Shown here one piece after another: positions 1 to 13,200 of a DNA stretch of 64,000 bases (position 1 is its first letter; each line of letters starts with the position of its first letter). Source of the DNA: Xylaria sp. FL1777 (lineage: Eukaryota; Ascomycota; Sordariomycetes; Xylariales; Xylariaceae). The translations under genes and the position numbers were made by a program. The DNA lies in the NCBI GenBank assembly GCA_022578965.1, contig MU400526.1:186001-250000 (forward strand), given 5' to 3'. The notes beneath the pieces were generated by a model. The model saw nothing but the letters and a program-made list of their open reading frames with translations. It was not told the origin of the DNA and searched no databases.

Positions 1-1
1 C

Positions 2-160
2 GTACATCTTATCAAGCGTGCGAGGCACAATGAATTCGAGTATAAATACCTATTCCTAGACGTGAGAGGTCATCAACGAATCTACCTGGAGAATGCCGAT
101 GCAAAGCCCTCAAGCGGTGATCCTAAGAAGTTCAAACTATTCGGAGTGAATTGGAATTAA
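2..160 (+). CDS. C-terminal end of Tim21-like mitochondrial import protein (partial)
   Basis: An open frame enters at the left window edge and ends at TAA 158-160, giving about 52 residues. Its last part carries YKYLFLDVRGHQRIYLENAD followed by a short basic tail ending in FGVNWN. From memory of the family, this Tyr/Phe-rich strand with an R(I/V)YLE core resembles the C-terminal end of the intermembrane-space domain of Tim21, a TIM23-complex subunit that binds Tom22 and respiratory complexes at the inner mitochondrial membrane. The N-terminal targeting sequence, transmembrane helix and most of the domain lie outside the window, so no start can be given. The frame is clean and unlike the stop-rich sequence that follows. 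The coding call is solid; the Tim21 name is moderate. Confidence 0.6.
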   Translation, partial: VHLIKRARHNEFEYKYLFLDVRGHQRIYLENADAKPSSGDPKKFKLFGVNWN

Positions 161-3100
161 GTATCTGCTTTGTAAGGCGCCGTCCAAAAGGTGTGTAGTT
201 AACAAAGATATTTCGCTCAGTATGGAAGCTAATTCTGACACCATCCGCAGATATGGTAGCATTAGCGGATCAAGAGAAGGGATAACCACAGGTGCTAGTC
301 TTTTTAAGATGATTTTAGCCTCGCAGACACGAATATGTCTCGTCGTAGACTAGGACTATATGACAACTCTCGTCGAACTGTATATACACATGAAACTGAC
401 GAAAGCGGGAAGCAGATGGTCTAGGGCCGCGATCAATCAGCCACCAACTGCTCAGGCAAGAGCCCAACGCCTTGGTGCTTGTAGGACCAAAATTGTATTA
501 TTCATTTTCAATTTAAAAGTTTATGACAATTGCGATTCCCAGTACCAAGTGATATAGCATGCATTTGTTGTTTTAGCCCCCGAGAAAACAAGAAAAGTCC
601 CATTTGAACAACTGACAGCTCCTCGGTGACTTCCCTCTCTAAAGCTAGATTATTTTGACTTTCTGGTAACAGGCTGATTAGATCTTCTCACGCGCTTGTA
701 TCCCTCGGACGTTGATCAGAACTGCTAAGAATTAGATTATTGCTTCGCATATAGAGAATACCCAGAACACCTCGTACATCAAGCATAGTACTCAGTGGGC
801 TATATACCATATCCCAATAGATTATCACTTACTTTCAAATAATATGTATCTCAATTTAAGCAATCTACTGGCCTAAAATATCTTCCTAAAAGATTGAATT
901 GTATATTGCGTCAATAGAAGCCAGGCTGTAATTCCGAGCGTATTATTTTATTATGGAGGGTTTCATCCATATTTTATGTTTTGCTTTGATTTAGTTTGTA
1001 TGGTTGAACGATTACAATGGTAGGTATTCGTATATGAAATATATGCGGACAAGAAACATGGCCAAGGAACTTTGCCTTCGGAGACGGAGTTTAGAGCTGA
1101 CGTGTTATAGTCGTGAGCTTTAAGGTTGATTATTTCCCCCCGGACTTTCAAGATAAACAAAAATACTCACAGTTCTTGTACTTTACAACTAATTTAACAA
1201 TCAACGAATGTTCGAGTTCGGCACGAACTGAGGTGAGTCTATGAAACCTTGAGCTCGAAATAAGACAATGTCGACTTTTCGCTCCTTACAATGGTGCGCT
1301 CAATCTGCTGCTAGACATAGACTCAAGTTATATATAGTTTAGGGATAAATTGCGTCAACATCTTACACTAGGAGTGAATTGAGGTTTTTTATGTTTGGGT
1401 AAAATTGTAGTTCACGAACAAAACACAGAATAGTAGAACCTGAGAGCCCACAAACTTCACTCTATAAAGCGCAGCTAGATATACCAATAGACTATCGTAG
1501 CTATTACAGACCAAAATTTCCAAATTAAGTTGCTGAGGTCTTTAAAGCAAGAGACTAAGTTTCTACGTATGCTCTGTTCATAGAAATTATTGTCGTGAAT
1601 AACCTTGCAGCTACAGATTAAAAAGCGTGCACTGCCTGGAAATACAAGAAAGCAGGTCACCTGCCTAGAATTCTTAACTTTGAGTGAACAAAATATTCGG
1701 TCCTCCCTAGATAATGCTATGACTCACTTCCGAGGCTATTTGTCTCGTGAGTCGAATAAGCGTCACATCCTACGTGGCCGAGCTCAAGCTCTGGCTTCTA
1801 GTGAAGAGTAAATAGTGTTAGTATAGGAAACACAGTTGATTTGAGTTTTATCATTGAAGGACAAAGACCGAATCATATTAGTCTTAAACTCTCCTACGTC
1901 TATTGTTTACTATCAAACAAATGCACTTGTCCCATTATCATTGGGCGAATAAATCCTCACGTTGTCCATGTGGAATTGAGCCTATTCTTCCCGTCTATTT
2001 CTCCAGGGAGGCTTGACTCTCCGAGGGGGGGTTCAGTTCCCAGTACCTGACATGCAAAGCAGAACCAAGCAACGCATCTGCAAAGAACCGAGCCTCGTCT
2101 GCATAACATTGGCTTTCACTAGGCGGTGTCGGCTATGACGGGTTGCGGCATCAACGTTATGGGCGGCATCGGTTCGTGGCAGCCACGCTGGGCTGAGCAG
2201 GCTCCCAGGATACTTGGGCCGCGATGGGTGGTGGCCATGGTCGGATGAGAGACACTGGCCCTTGACTTTGGGCCCCCCTCAGTCGATGTGTGTGATCTTC
2301 CCGTGGTCGCCAAGATCTAGGAGTGAGGCCGTCAAGGTTATCTGGAAACCGGATTACAAGTCGATCATTTGCCCAAAACTCAATGAAGAGGGAACCACAT
2401 GACTACATGGTTGCCAGCAACGCGAAGGATGCGGTCTGCTTGCATTACGTACCTACCTACGTAAGTAAGTAGGACTGATACTTTTCTCTTCATACTCCAA
2501 TATCGCCTGCCGGGGGATAAACTTGCTCAAGCATCAAGCACGCAAGGGATGCACGGTAGAAAGGTACTCATCGGAGTACAGATTACAAAGTAACTCCCTT
2601 GTAGATTCCGGTTGCTATCAAAAATAATAGGATTGTCGTAACGAGATATACTTGAAAATACCAGGGCCTAAGGCAGCGTATCGGAAGTAAACCTTTCTCT
2701 ATAGTTCATACGTACGAACTCGCGCCAAGTTGAATTAGCCTTGCTCGCGGTATGTTCCCTCACCGTCTCTTTTCTATAGTATTATTCGATATATTGTGAA
2801 TAAACAGATTATATTGTACACTTAGAATTATTTCCCTGTAGCTAACCCCTTACTGGACGTATATTTTTGCTTAATGTCATATGAAAGCGTTTCTTGTATA
2901 CATCGTATCACTAGCTCACGACTCTAATAGCTGGTGGAGCATGAGCTTTAGTAGCCTTTTGATCAAATGCGCTGGCACTGAGATCACAACCTTCGATTAT
3001 ACCAACCGGCTTAGGTGCACTGAGCATGTATTTTTCTGTAGAGTAGTAATCAATGAATAGGTCTAGCCGCACTTTGATCTCTCGTTGTTGTAATATGGAC

Positions 3101-6100
3101 ACCACTCCGTGAGTTTAAGAGTATGGTCCAGTCCAGACTTCCTTAGCTTCGGGATCGCCTGACCGCTTCCCCAGAAGACATGTGAAAGTATCTAAGGCTA
3201 TGTGTTTGCCTAGGAATTTGAAACAAAAGTTCCCGATTCGACCCCCGCGTAGAATCGTTGATGGATAGGGAAAAGCCCCAAACTAGCGGAGGCATGCACT
3301 GGTCTAATTGTTAACATTTGCACATTTTACGACCAACCCGATTCTAAATGAAACGAGTACTACTAGTTCTCTCCCTCGAACCAAGAGGAGATCGCAAGAT
3401 AAGCAAATCGAACGCTAGATTGCTCCCGGCCCAATTATTTGCCCAACGATGACGGGAGTGAGCGCGATTTCATTGGTAATATTGTGGCTGAATGGATCAT
3501 GGCGTGTTGGGCAGATTTTCGTCCCTCGCAATCGGTACCTCTCCACGCTGCGTTGGAATAGGAGGTACACTAAATACTGGCTTATCAGTGGCGACAACAC
3601 CTCCGGTACCACGTTACAATATAGCAGGGTGCTGAATGGCCAGAGGGAGTTTCGGCATTTGAAAGCTAGATGCAGATAGGCTAGCAGGCTCAACAAGAAT
3701 TTCTATAGCTAGCCGGCTCTACAATGATTTATGCCGGTCTTCATGATAGCCTCCTGAAGATTTAACGATGTATGGTATGCGAGTCGTCTCAGTTCCAAAC
3801 ACCGGCTACGTTAAGCAGCATCCTAAAGAGGGTAAGTAGTCCAGCCGCTACGTGAGTCTGGTAGACTCTCGCGCGGACTGTAATTAAAGTTAGATAGATG
3901 CAATAGGTCACGACAGAGACTAGAAATAGGACATGATGACAACTCCATACCACGGCAAATGGTTCAGGGGCAAGAGGAGCAGTTCAGTAACTGATACACA
4001 GGTTCGTAGCCGGAATGGGAAATGGCAAGCGAGCAAAAGCGGAGGCTCGGCGCTCTGTATGATGATCTAGCCTAGATGTAAACAGAGAGCTCATGCAACA
4101 TGCAGTGGCCCCGACCACATTAGACTCGGAGCCGGTGTCGTGGAGGAGAGGCTATGGCTAGAGGCCGAAGATGGTCTGATAGCTGTCTACACGTCTCTGC
4201 AAACTCGACCCGAGAACCTGGGTCAGGCTGGATAGAGGTTTCATCCCCCTGTGATGCAGCTGCCGGTGGCCAAAATAGTGAAGACGTGAGCAGCTTGTCA
4301 TGAAAAACTTCGTTCGAAATGTACACATCAGTGCCAGAGCTCACCTAACACCAGGCTGTTGAAAGGACCTTACATGATCTTTAGTGATTGGACCTATATA
4401 CGTTGCGATCCTTGCCGACGATCAATGAGGGCGCTTGCTTCGCCGCAACGCAACGTGAAGGAGAACGAAGCCGTATCATTTTTTAAGGCGCCCTCCCGCC
4501 ACAGCACCGTGTTGTAGCAGCAGACGGCCTATGGAATGCCACGGCGGCTACCTAGCGCAGGTATGTAGTCATCTGCACATCGCTGAAGAGGGGGAGCATA
4601 CCTCCCTCGGGTAGGGCCCTCTCTGTGCGACGGTCTGCCCAATGGACCACGCCATTTCTTCGGCCCAGTGGCCGAAATCAGGTCATTCTACGTAGTCCAC
4701 CCATTCTAACGGCCGAGAAGACAATGCGAATTTGCTCTCGGCGAAACACTGATGGCGGGTAAAAATCCCTCCCGGCAGTAGATTGGCGTAGTATACTAGG
4801 AGTCTTTGACTACTCGATAGCATATTTGGAAGTAAATCAACGCTATAAACTGTTAGAGCATCCAGTACATTTTTTCACGGTGACGGATCCAACACCTACT
4901 GCGTACTTGGATTTGTTACCCTTTTCCTTTCCGGGTAACGAATTACATCTGGAGTGGTGAACCATTTTGCGCATGTTCGTTTTCAAACCCGAGTCCTCAG
5001 GCGAGATAGTTATTTAGATAGAGCTGGTAAGCTAAGAAAATACAATTAATACATCAATATCAATGTTCACCATAAATGAAAATGAAAGACATATAACCAA
5101 AATAGGAAGTGTAGGAGACCATAAGAGGTATCCGGGGTTGACAAGATTAAAGACAACCAGAAATTAACAACTATCAACCTGCTACCTACTTTATATGATA
5201 GTGGGTAGGGTAAGAGCGACGCACCTCCCCAAACCCCCTGTTTAGGGGGCTTGCATACCCCGTGGCCTCAGTTTGTTATTTCTTTCGTGCCCCTTCTGGC
5301 TTGTACAATATATGCCACGTAGGTCTTACTAAAAACAGTAATATTTGAGGCGTATCTAGCTCGTCTGCTTCAAATCCCGAACAATTGTGGTGTGTCGAGG
5401 GTTTGGCTATCCTACGGGTGTCTATATTGACTAATCAACTTTCAGTGTGTAGGATTTTGAGCAGGATAAACTTAAGTAAGATTTTAATCTAACTGGGAGC
5501 TCGATTCATATGTCTATGTTGATTTCTAAGCGATCCTTTATTTTTATTTTTATTCTTTTGGCCCTCTTTACGATTGAGTCATACTAATTTCTTTGTAGAT
5601 GTTTAGCTGAATACCTTTCTAAGATAGTGTGCAAGGCGCTAATAGAGCGCAACGGGTCTCTTTCTACATGGGCACATAGTTAGTTAATAAAACTATCTCT
5701 AGAACGATGACCAATGAAGTCTTTACTTAGACTTGAGAACACCAAAATGATCTTCATCTTACCGAGATGAGACAGTCAGTTCTGGATCTTGTCCCCAGAG
5801 TCTAGGATGCTTTTATTGGATCTTCGGAATAGCTTCATCTCCCTCCGGCACTGAGCTTACACGCCGTCACACAATGCGAAGTGGAGTTATTTTCCGAGTT
5901 GGCACCCCAAACCATATACATGTACATAGCATACACATGTACCTTATACGTAGGTAGGTCCCCAGAGTACCGCAAAGAGTCCCCCGGTAAAAAATTCCAC
6001 GCAAGACGTGTCGGGGAGAAGGCCAGCCTTCCGGTGAAGGCTTGGGGCATAAACCAAGGGCAAGAGTCAGCGAGCCTCTAGCTCGTTTTCACTTTATACT

Positions 6101-9100
6101 ACTTAAAACTACTAGATCTGCGCTTAGCGTTTCTTTGATTTACACACAGTATTTTTCCATTAGTCGATTATAATCACATCTGTTTTAGGCAGCTACTCCG
6201 TCCTTTCAGCTAGATAAGTTGCTGTTGCCGCAGAAAGTATACACTTACACGATATGCACGCTGTTACAAAAATGGAAAAGATCACGATGTTTTCTTTTTT
6301 CTTTTTCTATTATTTAAATTGCCAGGGTAGTGATATGGATGCGGTTAGTTGTAGCATGCTAGAAGGATAACGAAAATCAGGTTATCACGATATCTGAAAA
6401 ATCAACTGGCTTTTTTCAGTTGATTATTCCGTACATAAGGAAGGAATATTGACTAATACAAACCACAGAAGCATTGCATGTGACAAAGATAAGGGAAATC
6501 GACTAAGGGATATCAATTACAACGAGGCCATTGCTCTTTTTTCCCCCAGCATGGACCTGCTGTTACTAAGTATCAAGAAGTACCTACACAGGTGCGTTCA
6601 TGGTGTCTGAAGCGAGAGCCATTCATTGCTCATTACAGGCGCCCCCGGCTTTGGCCGAATGGTTGGGTGGTTAGGATAGGTAGGTAGCTTGGACAGCGTC
6701 TTTTGTTTGGTCAGCTGTTTTCTTCCCCGCCTCTCTAATTAAGGATTCTAAGGCGAGGTGACATGCAGACTCACCGGTCAAACAAGCGGACAGTGCGCTA
6801 TACTATCTCCCAGCATTCTCTGGAGACCTTCCAAATTGTAGCAGCTCGTGGCACACTAAGTCTTGCTACTACTGGCAAGACCATATCTGCTAATTACCCC
6901 TCAACATTCCAGGAGCAAGAGGCCAGCGTAAAAGGCAGGAATAAACGGGATGGCGAGTTCGGTAGCTTCAAGCCAACACCTCGAGATCGCATCTACTGAC
7001 ATGCGGGATTGGGTTGCCCTAAAGTCTCATTACCCCAGACCCTCTCGCTTTGACCAAGTGCGTTTGTTTTTTTTTTTTCGATGTTTTTTTCCCGTTACCA
7101 TGTGCCACCCCTGCCTATAGTGGGTGGTATGCATGCTCTACCTATGATCTTCCATTCAATCTGGCATGGCGATCGTGGTTCTGCTCACAGGATAGACCTT
7201 CAGGGAATGAATAATAAGTTCGGGGTGTAAACAGCGTCATCTCACCTCACACAAGATCTCCAAGTCCTGCAAGAGCTCGCGGCCTGCACAACATTCCACA
7301 CCCATCAAACAAGCCAGCTCGAACTGGGGTTTGTCATAATGCAGCCACTAGCCTTCGAGCTGGGCATCAGGCGTCGTACAAGTGCTTAGCAGTTAGGACA
7401 TGGATTGTCGGTAAATAGCAACAGGTCACCGGTCTGGAGCGTAAAGACGACCTCTCCCAAAGCAAACCTTCGGCCCGACCCGACATGGAACTCCCTCAAC
7501 GAACGGTGCTGTCATATTCGGTTGATAGCCGACTCTGCGCGGTAGAGGAGTCTAAACTAGCCATGTATGGCTTGGAAAGGTGGACAAAGCCGGGTGCCTT
7601 ACGTACCCGAAGAATCGAATGTTGGGCATCTCTGTCTGTGCTCCTATAATTTGAGTATTCCACACCAAAGTATCACTTCCGGAGCAAAGCCAGATAAAGC
7701 CATAGAAGAAGTTAGAGTGGGCTTGCCAACGGCTCCAGTGTCGTGATCTGAAACATGGCAACGATTCCCATTCTTTGGCATATGTCTCAATGTGGGGGCG
7801 CTGCAAGTCATTGCGTTAACGGAACCCTGCGCAAACGACTGTATCGCCGATACAGGCTATCTAGTAGACGGGCGTGAAGAAAGGCTCTGCTCCCCATATC
7901 AGAGGAAGCCATGAGAACTGTACGAGAAGGGCACTGTATATTGTTCCCTCAAGGAGTCACCGGTTCCTTCGAACCGCAGGAGAAGTGTACTATTTTAATC
8001 TTCAAATCCCGTCGACCTTTTCTGCCTGGACGCTATCGTTGGTGGGTTCGGGTATTGGAAGAGTCCGATTGGCTAGTGAAGCTATTGTCGAACATCGCGA
8101 CCTCGAATACTAAGCCAAGTCACTCTTTGACTCTTCAATATTTTCAGATTCTGGACATATGAGCGGTCCAATGAACTTAGCAGAGCAGCCGCGTTCGTTA
8201 TCGGGCTAGGCAAACAAATTGCAAAAGGACCGAGATTTTTTGGCCAACTATCTGAGGTACTAAATAGTCTATCCAGACACTCGGATTCCTGTTGTTTGTT
8301 TGCCTTTACCTTCCGGGTCCGCTTCTTAGAGAGCAACCAGGCAAACCTAGGCTCTGGTGTCAATTTGACTAACGTCAATTTGATATTTGATTAAGTTGCG
8401 CCATGCTGATGGGATTAACTGAAGATGGAAGGTTTAAGCCCAGGCTCACGTATTGACGTCCTCGAATACGGCGAATAGAAACCTAATGTCATTGAAAACT
8501 GAGACATTCCAACACCGGTGGCTTTAGCTGATCTTTACTACGTGCGGAAGCGCGCCGACAAGTCCTAGGGGCGACTCAACCGTAGCCTTGCCGCTCTCTG
8601 TCGGCCGTTGCCGAGAATGAAAAAGGAAGTGGCCCGGTGTACATCCATTGATAAAGGGTACATGCTTATTATAATAATTATTATTACTATTATTTTAATT
8701 GACTTTCGAAAGTGCATTAGCCGGTCCCCTAGCTCGATGCCCCAACAATCTAACTCACAACGTGCCGGGCTAGAGTGACTAAGCTCTAGCTGCAGCGAGA
8801 GAGTTTACTAGAGCCATTCTAGTTTCAACATCAACTCTCCACAGTATCAAACGAAGTATAGACGGATTGGAAGTGGAATTACTCGTCTTTTCGTGTATCC
8901 CTCCACCTGTCAATCTTTTCATGAATCCCCTATAGGCTGGTCCTAGACTGGAGGAAACAAGAATCTCTGATTTAATGGTGTAAAAACGACGTATGACGAC
9001 TAGTTGGGGCACATTTGATCGAATGACGGGCGGGAACAGCGAAATCGACGGGACACTTGTAAGCAAATTATGCAAGTTTCCGTCCATGGAAGTACACTCG

Positions 9101-10200
9101 GCCAAGTAGACTCCCTGCCAATTACCAGCGGATGTATGTGGCGTCTCGTAGATGTACTGAGCGGAGGATAGCTGCATAGTTGTTGATGCATGCTGGACAC
9201 GGAGTTCTCTTTTGTCCGGGACGCTTCTAGTGCGAGAACGAAAGGACCATGGGTTTGGTTAAATCCTATGTACTTGACTTGTATCTTACATGTTGTTATT
9301 AGATCATGACGACTAATGAATTGCCGGCCAGGAGAATGCAGGAGCCCTGTTTCCATGGCTCCAATCAAATCTCGACGTACCAACATACAAGGATTTTCCG
9401 TGATACTGGGTTAAATCCTTAAAGAGTGTGAAAGTACCGTGTCTGGAGGCTGGAGCTTTAGCACCGGGCAAGTACCTAGGCCCTGTAGAGTACCTAATGT
9501 GTTTGTTTCATTCCCAACTGTAAAGCCTGATCTATACGGCCTACCTGGCTATATATTAGTACGTGTATTTGGAGCGTTGACTATCCCAAGTAGGCAGAAA
9601 GTTGTAGCTACATAGAGGAGTTACAGGGTATTAAGGCCCGCAACATGTTCATGCTGGACACTGTTTTGTTTGGCTCACTCCTCTCTCTTCTTTGACGCCC
9701 TATCAGTTACTAAGATTTCCCATTGCCGCCTACCCCCTACCCTTTTACCTGCCACCGTCTAGGCAGCTGACACCTCCGATGGGTGTTTAGGACTACACCG
9801 GACCACCTTGCGTACTGCCCCTTCCTACCTCCCTGTTCTCGACTGTAGGCTCATACCAACGAGTATTCATCTCTTCGGTAGAGATCGGGCGAGGTCGGCC
9901 TCTTGATAAAAGAGACCGAGTGTGCGTCTAGCTCTCTAGTCTACTCTAAAGGGAAACTACCAATAGCTTTGTCTTAAACTACCAAGATTGCACAACCACC
10001 GTCAGACTATTTACAAGGGGGTTTGGTGCCAAAGGAGGTATAGATCTTTCTCACATGCTTGCTTTCTAACTCTGTCGAGGATTCGTTATCTCATTCTCGA
10101 ACTATAGAGCTCCGGAGTCTGACCGACGCCTTACCTCACTGCCCCTGGTTTGAAGAGACCCCCAATGTCACTTGCGCGCGTGTCGGTTTGTACAACTCCT
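161..10200. other. 10 kb gene-poor stretch
   Basis: Nothing here could be supported as a gene. Open frames reach at most about 132 codons (for example 8779-9177 and 9000-9386, both minus and overlapping each other), none shows a recognisable motif, and stops are frequent in all frames. Visible low-complexity patches are a T tract with C interruption near 6290-6310, an AT-only patch around 8669-8700, and a near-palindromic TACCTAC/GTAAGTAAGTA patch near 2447-2472. The block may be decayed repeat or transposon sequence, but no terminal repeats or transposase domain was recognised by eye. Confidence 0.5.
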
Positions 10201-13200
10201 CACTTTTGTCTTCTTAAGCCTCCTGTGTTCTTAACCAACACACTCCCCGCCTCCCCTTCTCTCTCGCGAACAACACCGTAACCTACGCTTCGGATGTCCA
10301 CATATCGCCCTTGCCCTTGGGAATATATAGAGTTGCTTCCACGTTTACCTTACTCTGTCTTTATCAATCGCACAGCCGGCGGGGATCCCGAACGATCTGC
10401 TTGCGAAAGTCTTACGTTACCTAACCAATCTCCGGTCGCTCCAATACTACGAAGCAGGCCTTCCTACGCCGATGCCACCGTCCCCGAACCACTTGCGTTA
10501 AACCTTGTAGAGTTTCTCTGCGGCCTTGAGGTCGTTCCAGTAAAATCGAAAGTCTGTGCCAGAGGACAACCCAGAGTCGACCTTGCCGAGTGGATTAATC
10601 AGGTAGCGGTACGTTGCCTCCCATCTAATTACACATAAATTCGGGTGCCTTGGTTGTATTTAAAACAATGCACCTAATACCCCCACTTGACGCGGCTGCT
10701 GTCGTAAATAAGTTGGGTTGCGCCGCCAATGCCGCCATGCTGCCATGCTTAGCGAGGTCACCGCCACTATCGTGGGCGACCAGGGCGTGTAAGAGCCAGA
10801 AACGGCCGGGGGCTTCTCGGCAGCATGGGCCAGCCACCATTTCATTGGAAATGCGCAGCTGCGGCAGAGGCTCGGGGTCGTATTTGATGTGCCATGCTGA
10901 CTTGGTTCCCAGGCTCAGAAAAGCTGCCCGGCGCGCGCTACGTGTAAGTGGCCCCTTTTCCGATGGGGGGCGGGTGGGATCACATCGGGTATACTGTAAT
11001 CGGGAAGGTTGTGCAGGCGCCACTATGATCTAGCAGACTTGGCCACACAGCCGATCGAAGCTCGGGTACCGGAACAGTGTACATGCGAGCCTCATCCGCG
11101 TGCCGCTCGACCACCTCGCTGTTCATGTACCCGGATGATCACCATGCCCCGCCCTGCCTCGAGCTTGGAGGGTACGAGGACATCGACGACCGAGGTGCTG
11201 GTCGGACGGTGCCTGCACCGAGCACGGCCGTCTCCGGCAGGCTTCCGGCGCCATCCTCGTCGTCGCCGCCGCCGTCTTCGTCGCAATGCTCGTGGCGAGA
11301 GGGCAGTGTCAGAAAATTCGGTCGTCTTGGTCGTATTAGTGCTTTGCCTGCACAGGCCGCTCTCGAGTCCCTCTACCCATTTCCCTGTGCCACTGGTGTC
11401 GGTGGCTTGGGCTCTACAGTGCTGATTGGGGACGCGAGCTAACGGCGGCATTGAATTGGCCAGAGAATCACCAGGGTTCGTCAGTCGGTACGTGACAGTG
11501 CAATTGGGGATCGCCCTCTTGGCAACCACCTCTGTAATGGTGACAGCGGGCTCTGGATCTTCTAAGGTCGGTGTAATCCCTGAGCTTGTCTTTGTTGACT
11601 CTCCTCCCCATATCCAGCTACTGCTCACTCTGTCTGTCTGTCTGTCCATTGTCTGTCCATCCAGCGTTGCTGTCTCCTTACTGTCAGACGACTCCGGCAC
11701 TGTCATTCATCCCTTGCCGCAGCCCCTCCAACCATCGTCTCCGTTGCGTTGATTCCTGTTTCTCTGGGTACCAGAATGCGCAAGACTTACGCAGTAGATC
11801 TGTTACATCGACTTCTATCAACCTGTTCCCTGTCTCCATACCCTGTCGCGGCACCTGCAAAATCCGATCTGATCCCTAGCCTGCTTTTAATTTTCCCACC
11901 CGTTCACACCCCCCATACACTACACTCTATACCCCCTCACCCCCGTCTCCATAGGGCTGGTGGGTTCATAGCTACTTGTTAGCGTTTTTTTTTTTTTTTT
12001 TTTTTTTTTTTGTTCCTCAGCATGATCGTGCGCGCTTACTCAACGTATTTTACGATGAATTGGATTGGTGAGCGGCTGGGGAGCTGGACAAGCATTGGCC
12101 GATGGCTGTGCCGTATTCCCATATAGATAGCTGTCCACCTATTGCTTTAGAAAGAGCTGATGGAAAACATGAGCACTGAGCACTGAGTTGATAGCTGGAG
12201 CTGGAGCTGGAGCTGATCCTGATCCTCATTTAGATACGGTGTCAGGAACCGTTACCTTCCAATCCACCCACGATTGAAGCACCGTCAGCACCGTTACCAC
12301 GTCTGCTTCTGCCACCAACACCACCGTCTTTTCCACAGCGGAACGAGAGTGACGTGCACCTCTGGCCGCTTGGTCCGGAGCCTCACCGAATGAATCCACA
12401 ACCACTCAATAAGGTATATATATATATTTTCTCCCTGGCAAAATTCTGTAATGGCGTCTTCTTTTTGTTATTTCTGCTTCTGCCTTCTTTTCTAATTTCC
12501 CTTCCTTTTCTCTACGCTCTTTCCACCTTCCTAGGTGGCCACATCTATAGTTTTTTACCTGGTCGTGTACGCCGCGATGCCACCGTAGGGTTCTCCATTT
12601 CAGTAGTGAGAAGGTGGAGTGACAGTTTCGCCCAACCGGTCTGCAAGGACGCAGGCATTTTAATTAATCGCCAGCCAATTGGATCCGAGCGACGCATCGG
12701 TGATGCTGAAAGGGAAGCGCGGTAGCAGCGAAAACAACAAGCAGATAAAACCAAACGGGAGGATTCCAGGAGCCGTCCACAGGATGAGCAGATCCTCAAA
12801 TGGGCAGTCAACATCAACTACAGCTGCAACAATGGCCAGAATGCGTAATGTCGACCGGAAAAATTAGGCAAAAATGAGTGTGATAAGTTGGTTTTCTTTT
12901 CTTTTCCCGCCGAGTTCACTAAAAGTCTCCTCCCTTGTCAAGTATACATGTACTGGGTACCATCCATGGAACACACTTACATTTCGCACAACCTTGCGCT
13001 GCAGGGTATATCTCCAGCACCAGGCACCCACCTGTTAAAGGGTCCAGAGCCAGCTCTCATTCGTCACTTGGTGATGCTTTTTAGCACCGGTGTCGTCACT
13101 TTTCTTTTTCCCTCTCTCTTCATAGTCTATCTATCTTCTCTCGCTCTCGGGGAGGCAAAAAGAAGTGGGGGTCGACGACGGAACGGTTGAAGCCGTCCGG

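Noticed and set aside
8779..9386. Two overlapping minus-strand frames of 132 and 128 codons
   Set aside because: Different frames of the same region, no motifs, no plausible spliced continuation.
10294..10638. Plus-strand 114-codon frame with ATG
   Set aside because: No motif, no homologous pattern recognised; in a CT-rich leader where long chance frames are expected.
11092..11706. Minus-strand 204-codon Arg-rich open frame
   Set aside because: Composition-driven: long stretches of Arg from GC-rich simple sequence, no domain, overlaps other frames on the plus strand with equal openness, no splice or start context.
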